Below are positions 20,808 to 27,740 of a stretch of DNA of 30,692 nt, one piece after another (within the stretch, counting starts at the first letter, position 1; every line of letters begins with the position of its first letter). The stretch is from positions 1-30,692 of the forward strand of contig JBNRML010000011.1 in NCBI GenBank assembly GCA_050309585.1. The letters are read 5' to 3'. Source of the stretch: Bovifimicola sp050309585 (GTDB lineage Bacteria > Bacillota > Clostridia > Lachnospirales > Lachnospiraceae). The position numbers were made by a program, and so were the translations under genes. A model generated the notes under the pieces. That model saw only the letters and a list, made by a program, of their open reading frames with translations. It did not search any database and was not told where the DNA came from.

Positions 20808-21056
20808 ATGACTATTTTAGAACTGAGAGAAAAGAGAAACAAAGCATGGGAAGCTGCGAAGGCTTTCGTGGAAACAAAACGTGATAAGGATGGTTTGTTA
20901 TCTGCCGAGGATGCAGCGACTTATGCAGAGATGGAGAAGAAAGTACAGAACTATACTGCTGAGATTGCACGTATGGAAGAGATGGAAGCTATGGAAGCAG
21001 AGCTGAATAAGCCTGTGAATACTCCTATCACAAACAGACCTATCCGTTTTTATTAA
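20808..21056 (+). pseudogene. phage major capsid protein, N-terminal fragment
   Basis: The 82-codon frame has the scaffold-like start of HK97 capsid proteins: TILELREKRNKAWEAAKAFVE, then helix rich in E (EMEKKVQNYTAEIARMEEMEAME), ending NKPVNTPITNRP. At about 21045 it joins amidase sequence and stops (IRFY). The mature capsid part is absent, so no head could be made. AATTGGAGG precedes the ATG. Roughly the whole capsid-to-tail region of the phage is missing between this and the amidase fragment. Confidence 0.8.
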
Positions 21057-21405
21057 TAGCTGGAATAGAGCAGATTATGACAAGGCTTGCGTACATGCTT
21101 TTATCGATGGAAATGATGGTACCGTGTACCAGACCCTTCCGTGGAATCATCGTGGATGGCACTGTGCTTCAGGAAAGAATGGCTCTGGAAACAATACGCA
21201 CATCGGTGTAGAAATATGTGAGCCTGCTTGTATCAAATATACAGGTGGTTCTACATTTACCTGTTCTGATCTGGCAACAGCAAAAGCAGTGGCAAAACGT
21301 ACTTATGAAGCAGCAGTGGAATTGTTTGCAATGCTCTGTAAGGAATATGACCTGAACCCGACAGCGGATGGTGTGATCATCAGTCATGCGGAGGGACATA
21401 TATAA
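21049..21405 (+). pseudogene. N-acetylmuramoyl-L-alanine amidase fragment (phage endolysin)
   Basis: In frame with the TAA after SHAEGHI the sequence reads NSWNRADYDKACVHAFIDGNDG, then WNHRGWHCASGKNGSGNNTHIGVEICEP, matching the amidase_2 fold of phage endolysins that cut the peptidoglycan stem-peptide bond. The zinc ligands HRGWH and the later SHAEGH are visible. The start is lost to the capsid fusion, and the end is lost just after SHAEGH, where the family goes on. It would normally act at the end of a lytic cycle on the cell wall. Confidence 0.8.
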
Positions 21406-21601
21406 AGTATGAGTACAGAATAAACGGAAAGCATACCCTTAAGTGTGTTGGTAAGAATCCACGGCTTGCGCAGGCGAAGTCAAAGAACGATAAGAATATC
21501 TCCGGCTTGCTGAACCAAGTGGAGGCAGGAAAAATTGCAGTGCATACTTTTATGAATGCTTCGCCTTATACGATTGGTACAACGGATACGGAGATACGGG
21601 A
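21406..21601 (+). other. unidentified relic between amidase and integrase fragments
   Basis: A frame without a start reads YRINGKHTLKCVGKNPRLAQ, then NISGLLNQVEAGKIAVHTFMN, and meets the integrase frame near 21600. I do not recognise it. A second frame here reads LYDWYNGYGDTGMRI into the integrase. It is probably debris of one or two phage genes joined by deletion. Confidence 0.35.
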
Positions 21602-22201
21602 ATGCGAATTTCAGAGTTTTGTGGACTGACCCTTAGGGACATCGATATGAAGAACAGGGTAATCGACATCAACCATCAGTTGCAGAGAACTTCCTGGGGC
21701 GAGTACATTATCGAGCCTACCAAGACTAATGCCGGAACAAGGAAACTTCCGATGACGGATGATGTTTTCCAAATGTTTCAGGCAATCATTGAAGACAGAC
21801 CAACAGACCTTCCCGAGATTATGGTGCAGGGTTATGCAGGATTCCTTTTCAGAGATAAAAATGGAATGCCGGAAGTAGCCATGCATTGGGAACACAGATT
21901 CAATCACGCAGTCAAGAGATACAATGACATTTTCAAGGTACAGATGCCGAACATCACTCCTCATGTTTGTAGGCATACATACTGTAGCAATATGGCGAGA
22001 GCAAGAATGAACCCCAAGACCCTGCAGTACCTTATGGGGCATTCGGATATTTCGGTAACGATGAATGTTTACACGCACCTTGGATTTGATGATGCGAAAG
22101 ATGAAATGATCAGGCTTGAAGAACTTGAGGCGGCCAAGAAGGAAGTCGAGAAGGTAACGGGCGAAAAGCCGATAACCCAGAAGATGTTCAAGGCAATTTG
22201 A
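21602..22201 (+). pseudogene. tyrosine integrase, catalytic domain only
   Basis: The 199-codon frame holds the catalytic half of a phage integrase, which recombines attP with attB. The first active arginine is in GMRISEFCGLTL, the H-x-x-R box in HVCRHTYCSNM, the next histidine in LMGHSDISVT, and the tyrosine in MNVYTHL. All six-residue set members visible are kept. The N-terminal arm-binding and core-binding domains are missing (the full protein would be about 380-400 residues), because 5' sequence is replaced near 21590. It cannot act as a normal integrase. The strong terminator after it was probably the original one. Confidence 0.85.
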
Positions 22202-22218
22202 TAAGAAATTAGGACGAT

Positions 22219-22255
22219 GACCTCGGTGGCAATGTGCTTCCGGGGTCTTTTTTTT
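22219..22255 (+). terminator. terminator after the integrase remnant
   Basis: GACCTCGG (22219-22226) pairs with CCGGGGTC (22240-22247), then eight Ts follow. Confidence 0.85.
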
Positions 22256-22277
22256 GATAGAAAAAATGCAGGTGTTG

Positions 22278-22286
22278 TGATATGAT
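22278..22286 (+). promoter_or_regulatory. extended -10 promoter for the DUF262 gene
   Basis: TGATATGAT contains a TGN extension and a TATGAT box, 49 bases before ATG 22335. No good -35 box was found at the right distance. GGGGGTGA lies before the ATG as SD. Confidence 0.4.
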
Positions 22287-22334
22287 ATAGATTAGGTGTT
22301 TTATATCCTACTATAAGTTCACGGGGGTGACATT

Positions 22335-24092
22335 ATGGCTTATCAAACAGCATTAACGATTGAGAGCGTAATTAAAGATATTGATTCAAAGAAATACTTA
22401 TTGCCGTCTATTCAAAGAGAATTTGTATGGAGTACAAAGCAGATAGAGAAACTTTTCGATAGTCTTATGATGGATTATCCCATCAATGCCTTTCTTTTTT
22501 GGAAGGTGCCAAAGGAGAAAGCAAAAGAATTTAGTTTCTATGAGTTTTTAAGAGATTATCATCAGAGAACAGGAAGGCATAACCCTAAAGCAAACATAAG
22601 TGGGTCTGATGACATTATGGCTATTCTTGATGGACAGCAAAGAATGACTTCTTTATATATTGGACTTAAAGGTTCTTATGCATATAAGATTTCTCATAAA
22701 AGATGGGACAATCCACAGGCATATCCATCAAGAAAACTATACTTGAATGTTCTGGGAGAATCAGAAGATACTGATTTGACATATGATTTTAGATTTTTGA
22801 CAGACTCAGAAGTAAAAAGCATGAATGCACAGAAGGACCCAAATGGAAATGCTGCGTATTTCTGGTATAAGATAGGGGATATTCTTGATGTTAAAGAGGA
22901 ATATGAAGTAAATGATATTCTCATTGACAACAACTTAAATGCACATCCTAATTTTAAGTTTGCAAATAAAGCATTATTTAAATTGTTTACTGTAATCAGA
23001 AAAAATCAGACCATCAGTTATTATTTGGAAGAAAGTACAGAACTTGATAAAGTATTGAATATTTTCATCCGAGTAAACAGCGGTGGAACAACGTTGAGTT
23101 ATTCTGATTTGTTGCTTTCGTTTGCAACTGCACAATGGCAGCAGAGAGATGCTCGTGAAGAACTTAATCAGTTCATGGACGAAGTGAATATGATTGGAAG
23201 AGGATTTAATGTCGGTAAAGATATTATTCTAAAGGCTTGCCTTGTATTAAGTGGATTTAACGATATTTCATTCAAGGTTGATAATTTTAATCGTTCTAAT
23301 ATGCTTGTTATTGAGCAGAACTGGGATGAACTTACAAATGCGTTTAGAATGGCAGTAGAGTTAATTTCTTCATTTGGATTTAGTAGAGAGAATATTACAT
23401 CAAATAACTTAATTATTCCAATTGCATACTACATCAAGTCTATTGGAAGTCCGGCAAACTTTGTATCATCAAGCAATTACACTGAAGATAGAAGATTAAT
23501 CAAAAAGTGGTTTATCGCATCATTGCTTAATAGGGTATTTAGTTTCATGCCGGATGGATTATTGAAACCAGTAAGAACAATTATTGATGATAATCCTGGC
23601 TCCTTCCCGTTTGATAAGATTGCTAATCATTTTCGTGGTACTAACCGTGATATTACATTTACTGATGATATCATTGATAACTTGTTATGGACTAAATATG
23701 GTTCTGGAGATATTTTGGTTGTTTTATCAGTTCTTTATCCTTGGGCAGACCTTAAGAATAATTTCCACATTGACCATATTTATCCAAAGAGTAAATTTAC
23801 TCCAAAGAAGTTGGAAAAGCGGGGGATTCCGGCAGATTCTATTTCCTATTATTTGGAGAATGTAAACTACTTAGGAAACTTACAGTTACTAGAGGCTACA
23901 CCAAATGAAGAAAAGAATAATAAGGATTTTGATGAATGGTTAAAGGAATCATTTACTAATCCAGATCAATTGAAGGCATATAAAGAAAAACACTATATCC
24001 CAGATGTTGATTTGTCATTTGGTAATTTTGAATCTTTCCTAGAAGCGAGAGAAAAACTGATTGTAGCAGCACTTAAGAAAGAATTGATATAA
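22335..24092 (+). CDS. DUF262/HNH protein, GmrSD-like
   Basis: The 585-residue protein has the DUF262 N-terminal domain. Its motifs are LLPSIQREFVWSTKQIEKLFDSL near residue 22, DYPINAFLFWKV, and DGQQRMTSLYIGL near residue 98; the family uses this ParB/sulfiredoxin-like fold to bind and hydrolyse nucleotide. A central IRVNSGGTTLSYSDLLLS is typical. The C-terminal domain ends with an HNH-type nuclease (IDHIYPKSKFT near residue 480, then NVNYLGNLQLLEA), as in DUF1524. GmrSD enzymes of this plan cut modified phage DNA (type IV restriction), so a defence role is likely. It is complete. GGGGGTGA supports the ATG. The next gene starts 13 bases downstream and may be its partner. Confidence 0.9.
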   Translation: MAYQTALTIESVIKDIDSKKYLLPSIQREFVWSTKQIEKLFDSLMMDYPINAFLFWKVPKEKAKEFSFYEFLRDYHQRTGRHNPKANISGSDDIMAILDGQQRMTSLYIGLKGSYAYKISHKRWDNPQAYPSRKLYLNVLGESEDTDLTYDFRFLTDSEVKSMNAQKDPNGNAAYFWYKIGDILDVKEEYEVNDILIDNNLNAHPNFKFANKALFKLFTVIRKNQTISYYLEESTELDKVLNIFIRVNSGGTTLSYSDLLLSFATAQWQQRDAREELNQFMDEVNMIGRGFNVGKDIILKACLVLSGFNDISFKVDNFNRSNMLVIEQNWDELTNAFRMAVELISSFGFSRENITSNNLIIPIAYYIKSIGSPANFVSSSNYTEDRRLIKKWFIASLLNRVFSFMPDGLLKPVRTIIDDNPGSFPFDKIANHFRGTNRDITFTDDIIDNLLWTKYGSGDILVVLSVLYPWADLKNNFHIDHIYPKSKFTPKKLEKRGIPADSISYYLENVNYLGNLQLLEATPNEEKNNKDFDEWLKESFTNPDQLKAYKEKHYIPDVDLSFGNFESFLEAREKLIVAALKKELI

Positions 24093-24105
24093 TACAATAG
24101 ATTAT

Positions 24106-25008
24106 ATGATTGGAGAGGAGGAATGTAAGATAAATGCAAGTTTTTATCCAGAAATGACGGAAATGTTGAAAAAAATCACTAATGACATTTCTGAAAAAAT
24201 AATTAAAGAAGGTAGTCCTATTATTCTAGTAGATGAATACAGTTGGTATAGAGAAGTTCTTTCTTTGATGGCAAAGCAAATAAATTTGTGTGATAGTTGT
24301 CTTCTTTTGTTGGAAAATGGTATGGAGCAGGAGGCTTATTTATTAGCAAGAAGCCAATTTAATAATATGTTATGGATTAAATATCTTTGTTATGATGATG
24401 CCGAGAATACTAGGGTGAAAGAATATTTTTATCAGCCACATATCAATCAAATTTTATCTTGCAAGAATATAAAGAAAATGATAGAAGATTATGGAACTGA
24501 ACTTGATGAACAATTAGTATCCGAAGAAAATATTCAAAAACTAAATGATTGTATTGCTGAAAACTCACAAATATTAGAAGATAATAGTATCATTATAAGA
24601 CCTAAGAGTATATCTGAATTATCAAGACAAGATGCATTATTATTTGGACTGTATATTACATTGTATAATGAGGGAAGTAAATTTGAGCATTCAGATATCA
24701 GCAAAACAAAACTATATCGTAAGCCCGCAGTTGAAGAATATGGTACTGATCAGGTATTTGTTTTTGACTTAGGAAAGTCTGATAAAGGTTGCTGGTTAAC
24801 GGTGTTCAATTATTCTTTATTAAGTATGTTTTTTGCTTTTGATAGTATAAGAACAAGAATATGTGATAAAGAAGAACAATTGTTTTGGAATACAAAATTA
24901 TCAAAGGCAGCATATAAAATGGATGATTTTAACAGGATAACTTTTGAATTTGGAGTTTGTCAAGATATGTTGGATAAAGCAATGAAGGAAAATGAAATGC
25001 CCAAATAA
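24106..25008 (+). CDS. DUF5677-like protein paired with the DUF262 gene
   Basis: The 300-residue protein is helical and resembles DUF5677: SLMAKQINLCDSCLLLLENGMEQEAYLLARSQFNNML runs near residues 55-90 (cut here to its marks LLLLENG and EAYLLARS), and KFEHSDISK follows near residue 205. The family is thought to have a HEPN-like fold, but I see no sure catalytic R-x4-6-H. The ATG at 24106 lacks an SD; GGAGAGGAGG lies just inside the frame, so a start downstream is possible, although the first in-frame ATG there is residue 17. It lies 13 bases after the DUF262 gene and ahead of a terminator at 25124, so the two share an operon. Its job in that pair is unknown. Confidence 0.72.
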   Translation: MIGEEECKINASFYPEMTEMLKKITNDISEKIIKEGSPIILVDEYSWYREVLSLMAKQINLCDSCLLLLENGMEQEAYLLARSQFNNMLWIKYLCYDDAENTRVKEYFYQPHINQILSCKNIKKMIEDYGTELDEQLVSEENIQKLNDCIAENSQILEDNSIIIRPKSISELSRQDALLFGLYITLYNEGSKFEHSDISKTKLYRKPAVEEYGTDQVFVFDLGKSDKGCWLTVFNYSLLSMFFAFDSIRTRICDKEEQLFWNTKLSKAAYKMDDFNRITFEFGVCQDMLDKAMKENEMPK

Positions 25009-25123
25009 AATACGTAACGAAGGTTTATGGACATTCTAAAAATGAGGTTCAATCAGATGTTTTGTGTTTGAAATGAACATAAGCGGTAACCTAAAAACTT
25101 GATATTTTACCTAAATGACACAC

Positions 25124-25158
25124 GGCAGGTGGCTGGTCAAATGCCGTCTGCCTTTTCT
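25124..25158 (+). terminator. terminator after the DUF262-DUF5677 pair
   Basis: GGCAG (25124-25128) pairs with CTGCC (25148-25152), and GGC (25131-25133) with GCC (25143-25145), followed by TTTTCTT. Confidence 0.75.
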
Positions 25159-25211
25159 TATGAAAAAGACTTTTGCAGCCGATAGATTATTTGGTATTAT
25201 GGTGATACTCG

Positions 25212-25285
25212 TAGGGGGTTCGAACCCCCTATGGTTCTATCGTTAAAAGGTAGAACCCCCCGAACCCCCATTCTATTAACGATAG
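25212..25285. repeat. nested GC-rich palindromes
   Basis: TAGGGGG-TTCGAA-CCCCCTA (25212-25231) is a perfect 20-base palindrome. GGTTCTA (25233-25239) pairs with TAGAACC (25251-25257). CTATCGTTAA (25237-25246) can instead pair with TTAACGATAG (25276-25285), and GGGGGTTCG (25214-25222) with CGAACCCCC (25261-25269). Two sets of stems therefore compete. The TTCGAA loop is like a tRNA T-arm, but no tRNA can be folded around it. Confidence 0.65.
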
Positions 25286-25323
25286 GAATTAGGGGTAAAT
25301 CAGAGTAGTCCGGCTCTTTGTAG

Positions 25324-25390
25324 TTGACTACTTTTTGACTACGAATGACTATTACATTTTGCCTTAATTTGCCTTATTTTGCATAGTGTG
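25324..25390 (+). repeat. helically phased direct repeats
   Basis: TGACTAC occurs at 25325-25331 and 25336-25342, and TGACTAT at 25346-25352, with steps of 11 and 10 bases. Then GCCTTA starts at 25361 and 25371 and GCATAG at 25381, at exact 10-base steps. A copy of GTAGTC faces the first at 25305-25310. Such same-face sites resemble arm sites for a tyrosine recombinase or iterons. Confidence 0.55.
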
Positions 25391-25477
25391 TCACATTATG
25401 CAGATTTTATGTAGATTTTTGCGAGTACGCAAAAGTCCCCAAAACACGGCAATTCACGGCATTTTAGGAGGTAAAAA

Positions 25478-25564
25478 ATGAAAACGAGAGTGCTTTTCGT
25501 ATGCCACGGCAGCAAGTTGCTTTTCGGGAGGAATGTAGGAAAATCAAGGGTTGTGGGATTTTAA
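25478..25564 (+). CDS. 28-codon micro-ORF inside a diverged mobile-element repeat
   Basis: AGGAGG lies nine bases before ATG 25478, and the frame reads MKTRVLFVCHGSKLLFGRNV. The start recalls the beginning of low-molecular-weight phosphatases (VLFVCHG), but no more of one follows. The same stretch resembles 6734-6800, where no frame is kept, so it is probably repeat sequence with a chance ORF and SD and may not be a gene. Confidence 0.25.
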   Translation: MKTRVLFVCHGSKLLFGRNVGKSRVVGF

Positions 25565-25637
25565 AACGGAATTTTTATACCAGATTTATACCAAATTTTA
25601 GTGGATTTGGGGCTGTGACATGGTTGTTAAGAAAATG

Positions 25638-25675
25638 GTCAAGTATGATTTAGTCAATCGTACTTGACTATTTTT
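25638..25675 (+). terminator. terminator upstream of the HipA-like module
   Basis: GTCAAGTATGATT (25638-25650) pairs with AATCGTACTTGAC (25656-25668; one G-U) around a five-base loop, followed by TATTTTTATG. Confidence 0.8.
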
Positions 25676-25699
25676 ATGAGTAATTAAATTCTTGATACT

Positions 25700-25750
25700 A
25701 CTTGCCGTATGACAAGTGAAATAAAAATCTCACTTGACGTACGACAAGTG
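25700..25750. promoter_or_regulatory. two ACTTG-N8-CAAGT operators of the HipA-like operon
   Basis: Site 1 (25700-25717) and site 2 (25732-25749) both have ACTTG and CAAGT arms around CGTAYG; their centres are 32 bases apart, three helical turns. TTGACG (25734-25739) with TAAAAT (25757-25762) at 17-base spacing is a possible promoter overlapping site 2, although its start would leave a very short leader before ATG 25783. Confidence 0.65.
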
Positions 25751-25782
25751 ATGGAATAAAATTAAGATGGAGGTGGCAGACT

Positions 25783-26604
25783 ATGAACACACAGTTGATA
25801 AGAGAAAAACAGGACCTCACTTATTTGTCCTGGTCGGTATATCGTAATTCATCAGGAACAGCAGGTTCCTTTTTGAAATCGTATTCAGAATTGGGTGGCA
25901 GGAAAGTTTACTATAAGCTTTCGAATTTTGATAAAGTACAGGGCGTAACAGGTCATGAATGCGTCAATGAATTGATTGTTGATAGATTACTTACTATATT
26001 AGGGATTCCGCATTTGTCGTATCAGCTTATCCATGCAGATATCATGGTGGATGGGGTAATTAGAGATGTATACCTTTGCGCCTCTGAAGATTTTAAAGAA
26101 AAAGGTGAGTCCAAAATTGCCTTGGATGCATATATGGAAATAGAAGGTTATGAGGCGGAATCTGCCCTCGATTTTTGTGTGCGCAAGGGGTGGGAAGATT
26201 ATATTTATCAGATGCTCGTGGTGGATTATCTAATTCTCAATCGCGACCGTCATGGTGCCAATATTGAAGTGTTGCGTAATAGTCGAAAGAAGAGTTTTCG
26301 AATGGCACCATTATTTGATCACGGACTTTCGCTGTTGTGTCGCTGTACGGATGATAGTCAGGTAGAGGCATTCGATGTAATGGAAGATAAGCCTTGCAAT
26401 AATTATATTGGTTCAAAATCTACATGGGAGAATTTGAAACTGATACCTGCAGATAAAAGGCCTATGCTAAATCCTTTGTGTGAAACTGATAGAGAGAGGA
26501 TAATGGAAGGACTTGATGGCATTATATCCGAAGTACTTCAAGACAAAATATGGGAAATGATTTGGAAAAGGTGGTGTGCGTATGAAGATTTTTGCAATTC
26601 GTGA
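25783..26604 (+). CDS. HipA-like Ser/Thr kinase toxin
   Basis: The 273-residue protein has the small-kinase plan of the HipA/CtkA group. A N-terminal glycine-rich part (SSGTAGSFLKSYSELGGRKVYYK) holds nucleotide. The catalytic loop is LILNRDRHGANIEVL near residue 151, with D155 and N160. The metal-binding DFG-equivalent is APLFDHGLSLL near residue 175, with D179. Such kinases stop growth by phosphorylating translation factors. GGAGGTGG precedes the ATG. The next gene overlaps it by 23 bases and is the likely antitoxin. Two palindromic operators lie upstream, so expression is likely held down by that partner. All key residues are kept, so it should be active. Confidence 0.85.
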   Translation: MNTQLIREKQDLTYLSWSVYRNSSGTAGSFLKSYSELGGRKVYYKLSNFDKVQGVTGHECVNELIVDRLLTILGIPHLSYQLIHADIMVDGVIRDVYLCASEDFKEKGESKIALDAYMEIEGYEAESALDFCVRKGWEDYIYQMLVVDYLILNRDRHGANIEVLRNSRKKSFRMAPLFDHGLSLLCRCTDDSQVEAFDVMEDKPCNNYIGSKSTWENLKLIPADKRPMLNPLCETDRERIMEGLDGIISEVLQDKIWEMIWKRWCAYEDFCNS

Positions 26605-27397
26605 TGAAGCTGCCGATGTGCAGAAAGACTTGGCGTACCTTCTTTATTATGAGCTTGAAAAGAGATTTTATATCGAATTGCCTGAGGGAGCAGACCCATG
26701 GGAAACTCCTTTGCTGTTGGATTCTTTTGTAAAACAAAACGAAACTACCATAAACTCCTATTGGAGCAAAGTATGGGTCCAGCAACGAATTATTCCCACA
26801 GACCGGCAGAACATTGGAGAGATTCTACGTGATAATCAGTTGGAGGAATACGATGAATATGAGCTTCTGACGTTAGCGATGGGAAGATGTGCTCAAGACG
26901 ACTATTATCTTGTCCCAATGGATGAAAAGGATCTCCCGGAAGAAATCAGAAAGCGATTTGCTACAAGAATAGAAGATGTGCTTCCTTTGGATGATTATTG
27001 TTTGCTTGTATTTTTTAGAGATGGAATTATCAAGAAATGTGATTTGAAGAAACATTTTGAGAAGACAAAAGGTTTTCAAATCTTGCTTAAGAAACCGGAA
27101 TATTTTGAACATGTTCAAATGCAAACCGGTGGATATGGTGTGGCATGGGATGTGAATATGAGCATTTCAGATTCTGTACTATATCGTATGGGGAAAATTG
27201 TTCCTCTTACTGCGGCAGATTTTCGGAATTTTGTCACACATAGAGTAATTAATGCAACGGAAGCAGCGGAGCTGCTTGGGTGCTCCAGACAAAATATTAT
27301 TGATTTGACAAAGCGAGGTAAACTGCATCCGCTCAAAACATCTGACAAGAATACATTGTACTTGAAGAGTGAGATATTAAAGAGAAATTGGCAATAA
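26582..27397 (+). CDS. antitoxin with DUF2442-like domain and C-terminal HTH
   Basis: From ATG 26582 the product is 271 residues. An upstream GTG (26576) is possible, but AAGGTGG is spaced better for the ATG. The N-terminal part (AIRDEAADVQKDLAYLLYYELEKRF) is helical. The middle, near residues 145-205, resembles DUF2442 (FRDGIIKKCDLKKHFEKTKGF, then WDVNMSISDSVLY). The C-terminal 50 residues form an excisionase-type HTH (INATEAAELLGCSRQNIIDLTKRGKL), the likely binder of the operators at 25700-25750. It overlaps the kinase gene by 23 bases, with toxin first and antitoxin second. It should neutralise the kinase and repress the operon. Confidence 0.8.
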   Translation: MKIFAIRDEAADVQKDLAYLLYYELEKRFYIELPEGADPWETPLLLDSFVKQNETTINSYWSKVWVQQRIIPTDRQNIGEILRDNQLEEYDEYELLTLAMGRCAQDDYYLVPMDEKDLPEEIRKRFATRIEDVLPLDDYCLLVFFRDGIIKKCDLKKHFEKTKGFQILLKKPEYFEHVQMQTGGYGVAWDVNMSISDSVLYRMGKIVPLTAADFRNFVTHRVINATEAAELLGCSRQNIIDLTKRGKLHPLKTSDKNTLYLKSEILKRNWQ

Positions 27398-27451
27398 GAA
27401 TTTGGTGAATGCCATTGCATTTTAATATTTTGAAAGTGCAAACTTGTGTAT

Positions 27452-27639
27452 AAAAAAGAAACGAGCACCCTTTTCCAGTCCGAAGACTTTACTCAGTAAC
27501 AAAACCCGTTTCTTAGTTATAGAAGCGAGTAACCTTTTCCAATCCGAAGAAATTACTCAGTCAAAAACTCGCTTCTCTGAAAATGAAACGAGCTACCCGA
27601 TTGAGCCGATGGCTGTACACGACATAAAACCCATTTCTT
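27452..27639 (-). ncRNA. candidate structured RNA with three tandem repeats
   Basis: Read on the minus strand, three units of 63-64 bases follow one another (plus-strand starts at 27458, 27522 and 27585). Each has an 8-bp outer stem: GAAATGGG/CTCGTTTC, then GAAGCGAG/CTCGCTTC, then GAAACGGG/CTCGTTTC. Differences between units are compensatory (A-U to G-C) or G-U wobbles. Read on the plus strand the same sites would be A-C mismatches, so the minus strand is the RNA. Inside, two units carry CUUCGG and the third CAUCGG at a hairpin tip (AGUC-UUCG-GACU in the last unit, AGCC-AUC-GGCU in the first), with GGAAAAGG after it in two units. A promoter lies at 27646-27674, and the last stem is followed by T6 (27452-27457). 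It is antisense to no gene. I do not recognise it as a known class. Confidence 0.68.
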
Positions 27640-27645
27640 GAGACT

Positions 27646-27674
27646 ATGATAAGTGAGTAATGCAGTAGAATCAA
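27646..27674 (-). promoter_or_regulatory. promoter of the repeat RNA
   Basis: On the minus strand TTGATT (27669-27674) and TATCAT (27646-27651) are 17 bases apart. Transcription would start near 27639, at the first base of the first repeat. Confidence 0.6.
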
Positions 27675-27740
27675 GTGGAAATATCGGTAAGCTGTGGTAT
27701 ATTAAAGGTTAAGGAAAATATCTTAATTGGAGGCGATATA

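Larger units (their letters stand above)
25159..25782. other. long non-coding region rich in repeats
   Basis: No large gene is present. It holds a GC-rich stem-loop cluster (25212-25285), phased repeats (25324-25390), a micro-ORF in a repeat shared with 6734-6866 (25478-25623), a terminator (25638-25675) and the operators of the HipA-like gene (25700-25750). The region joins the defence genes to the next toxin module and looks like the end or attachment site of a mobile element. Confidence 0.6.
27398..27740. other. intergenic region holding the repeat RNA
   Basis: No protein gene is supported. On the plus strand a 65-codon frame crosses the repeats but has no SD and breaks the repeat pattern. 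The whole gap is explained by the minus-strand RNA, its promoter, and the SD (GGAGG, 27729-27733) of the next gene. Confidence 0.55.

Noticed and set aside
23584..23865. 93-codon frame inside the DUF262 gene
   Set aside because: Shadow of the DUF262-HNH coding sequence in another frame.
25212..25231. tRNA T-arm-like sequence
   Set aside because: GGTTCGAACC looks like a T-arm, but no anticodon arm, D-arm or acceptor stem can be folded around it on either strand.
27452..27639. Type III toxin-antitoxin (ToxIN-like) locus
   Set aside because: The repeat RNA has the right style, but no ToxN/CptN/TenpN-like gene follows on the minus strand; the next gene there is antisense to the HipA partner.
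27444..27641. 65-codon plus-strand frame in the repeats
   Set aside because: No SD, not repeated in protein terms although the DNA repeats; explained better by the minus-strand RNA.
27458..27642. CRISPR array
   Set aside because: Three units of 63-64 bases with no unique spacers and with covarying stems; no cas genes in the window.
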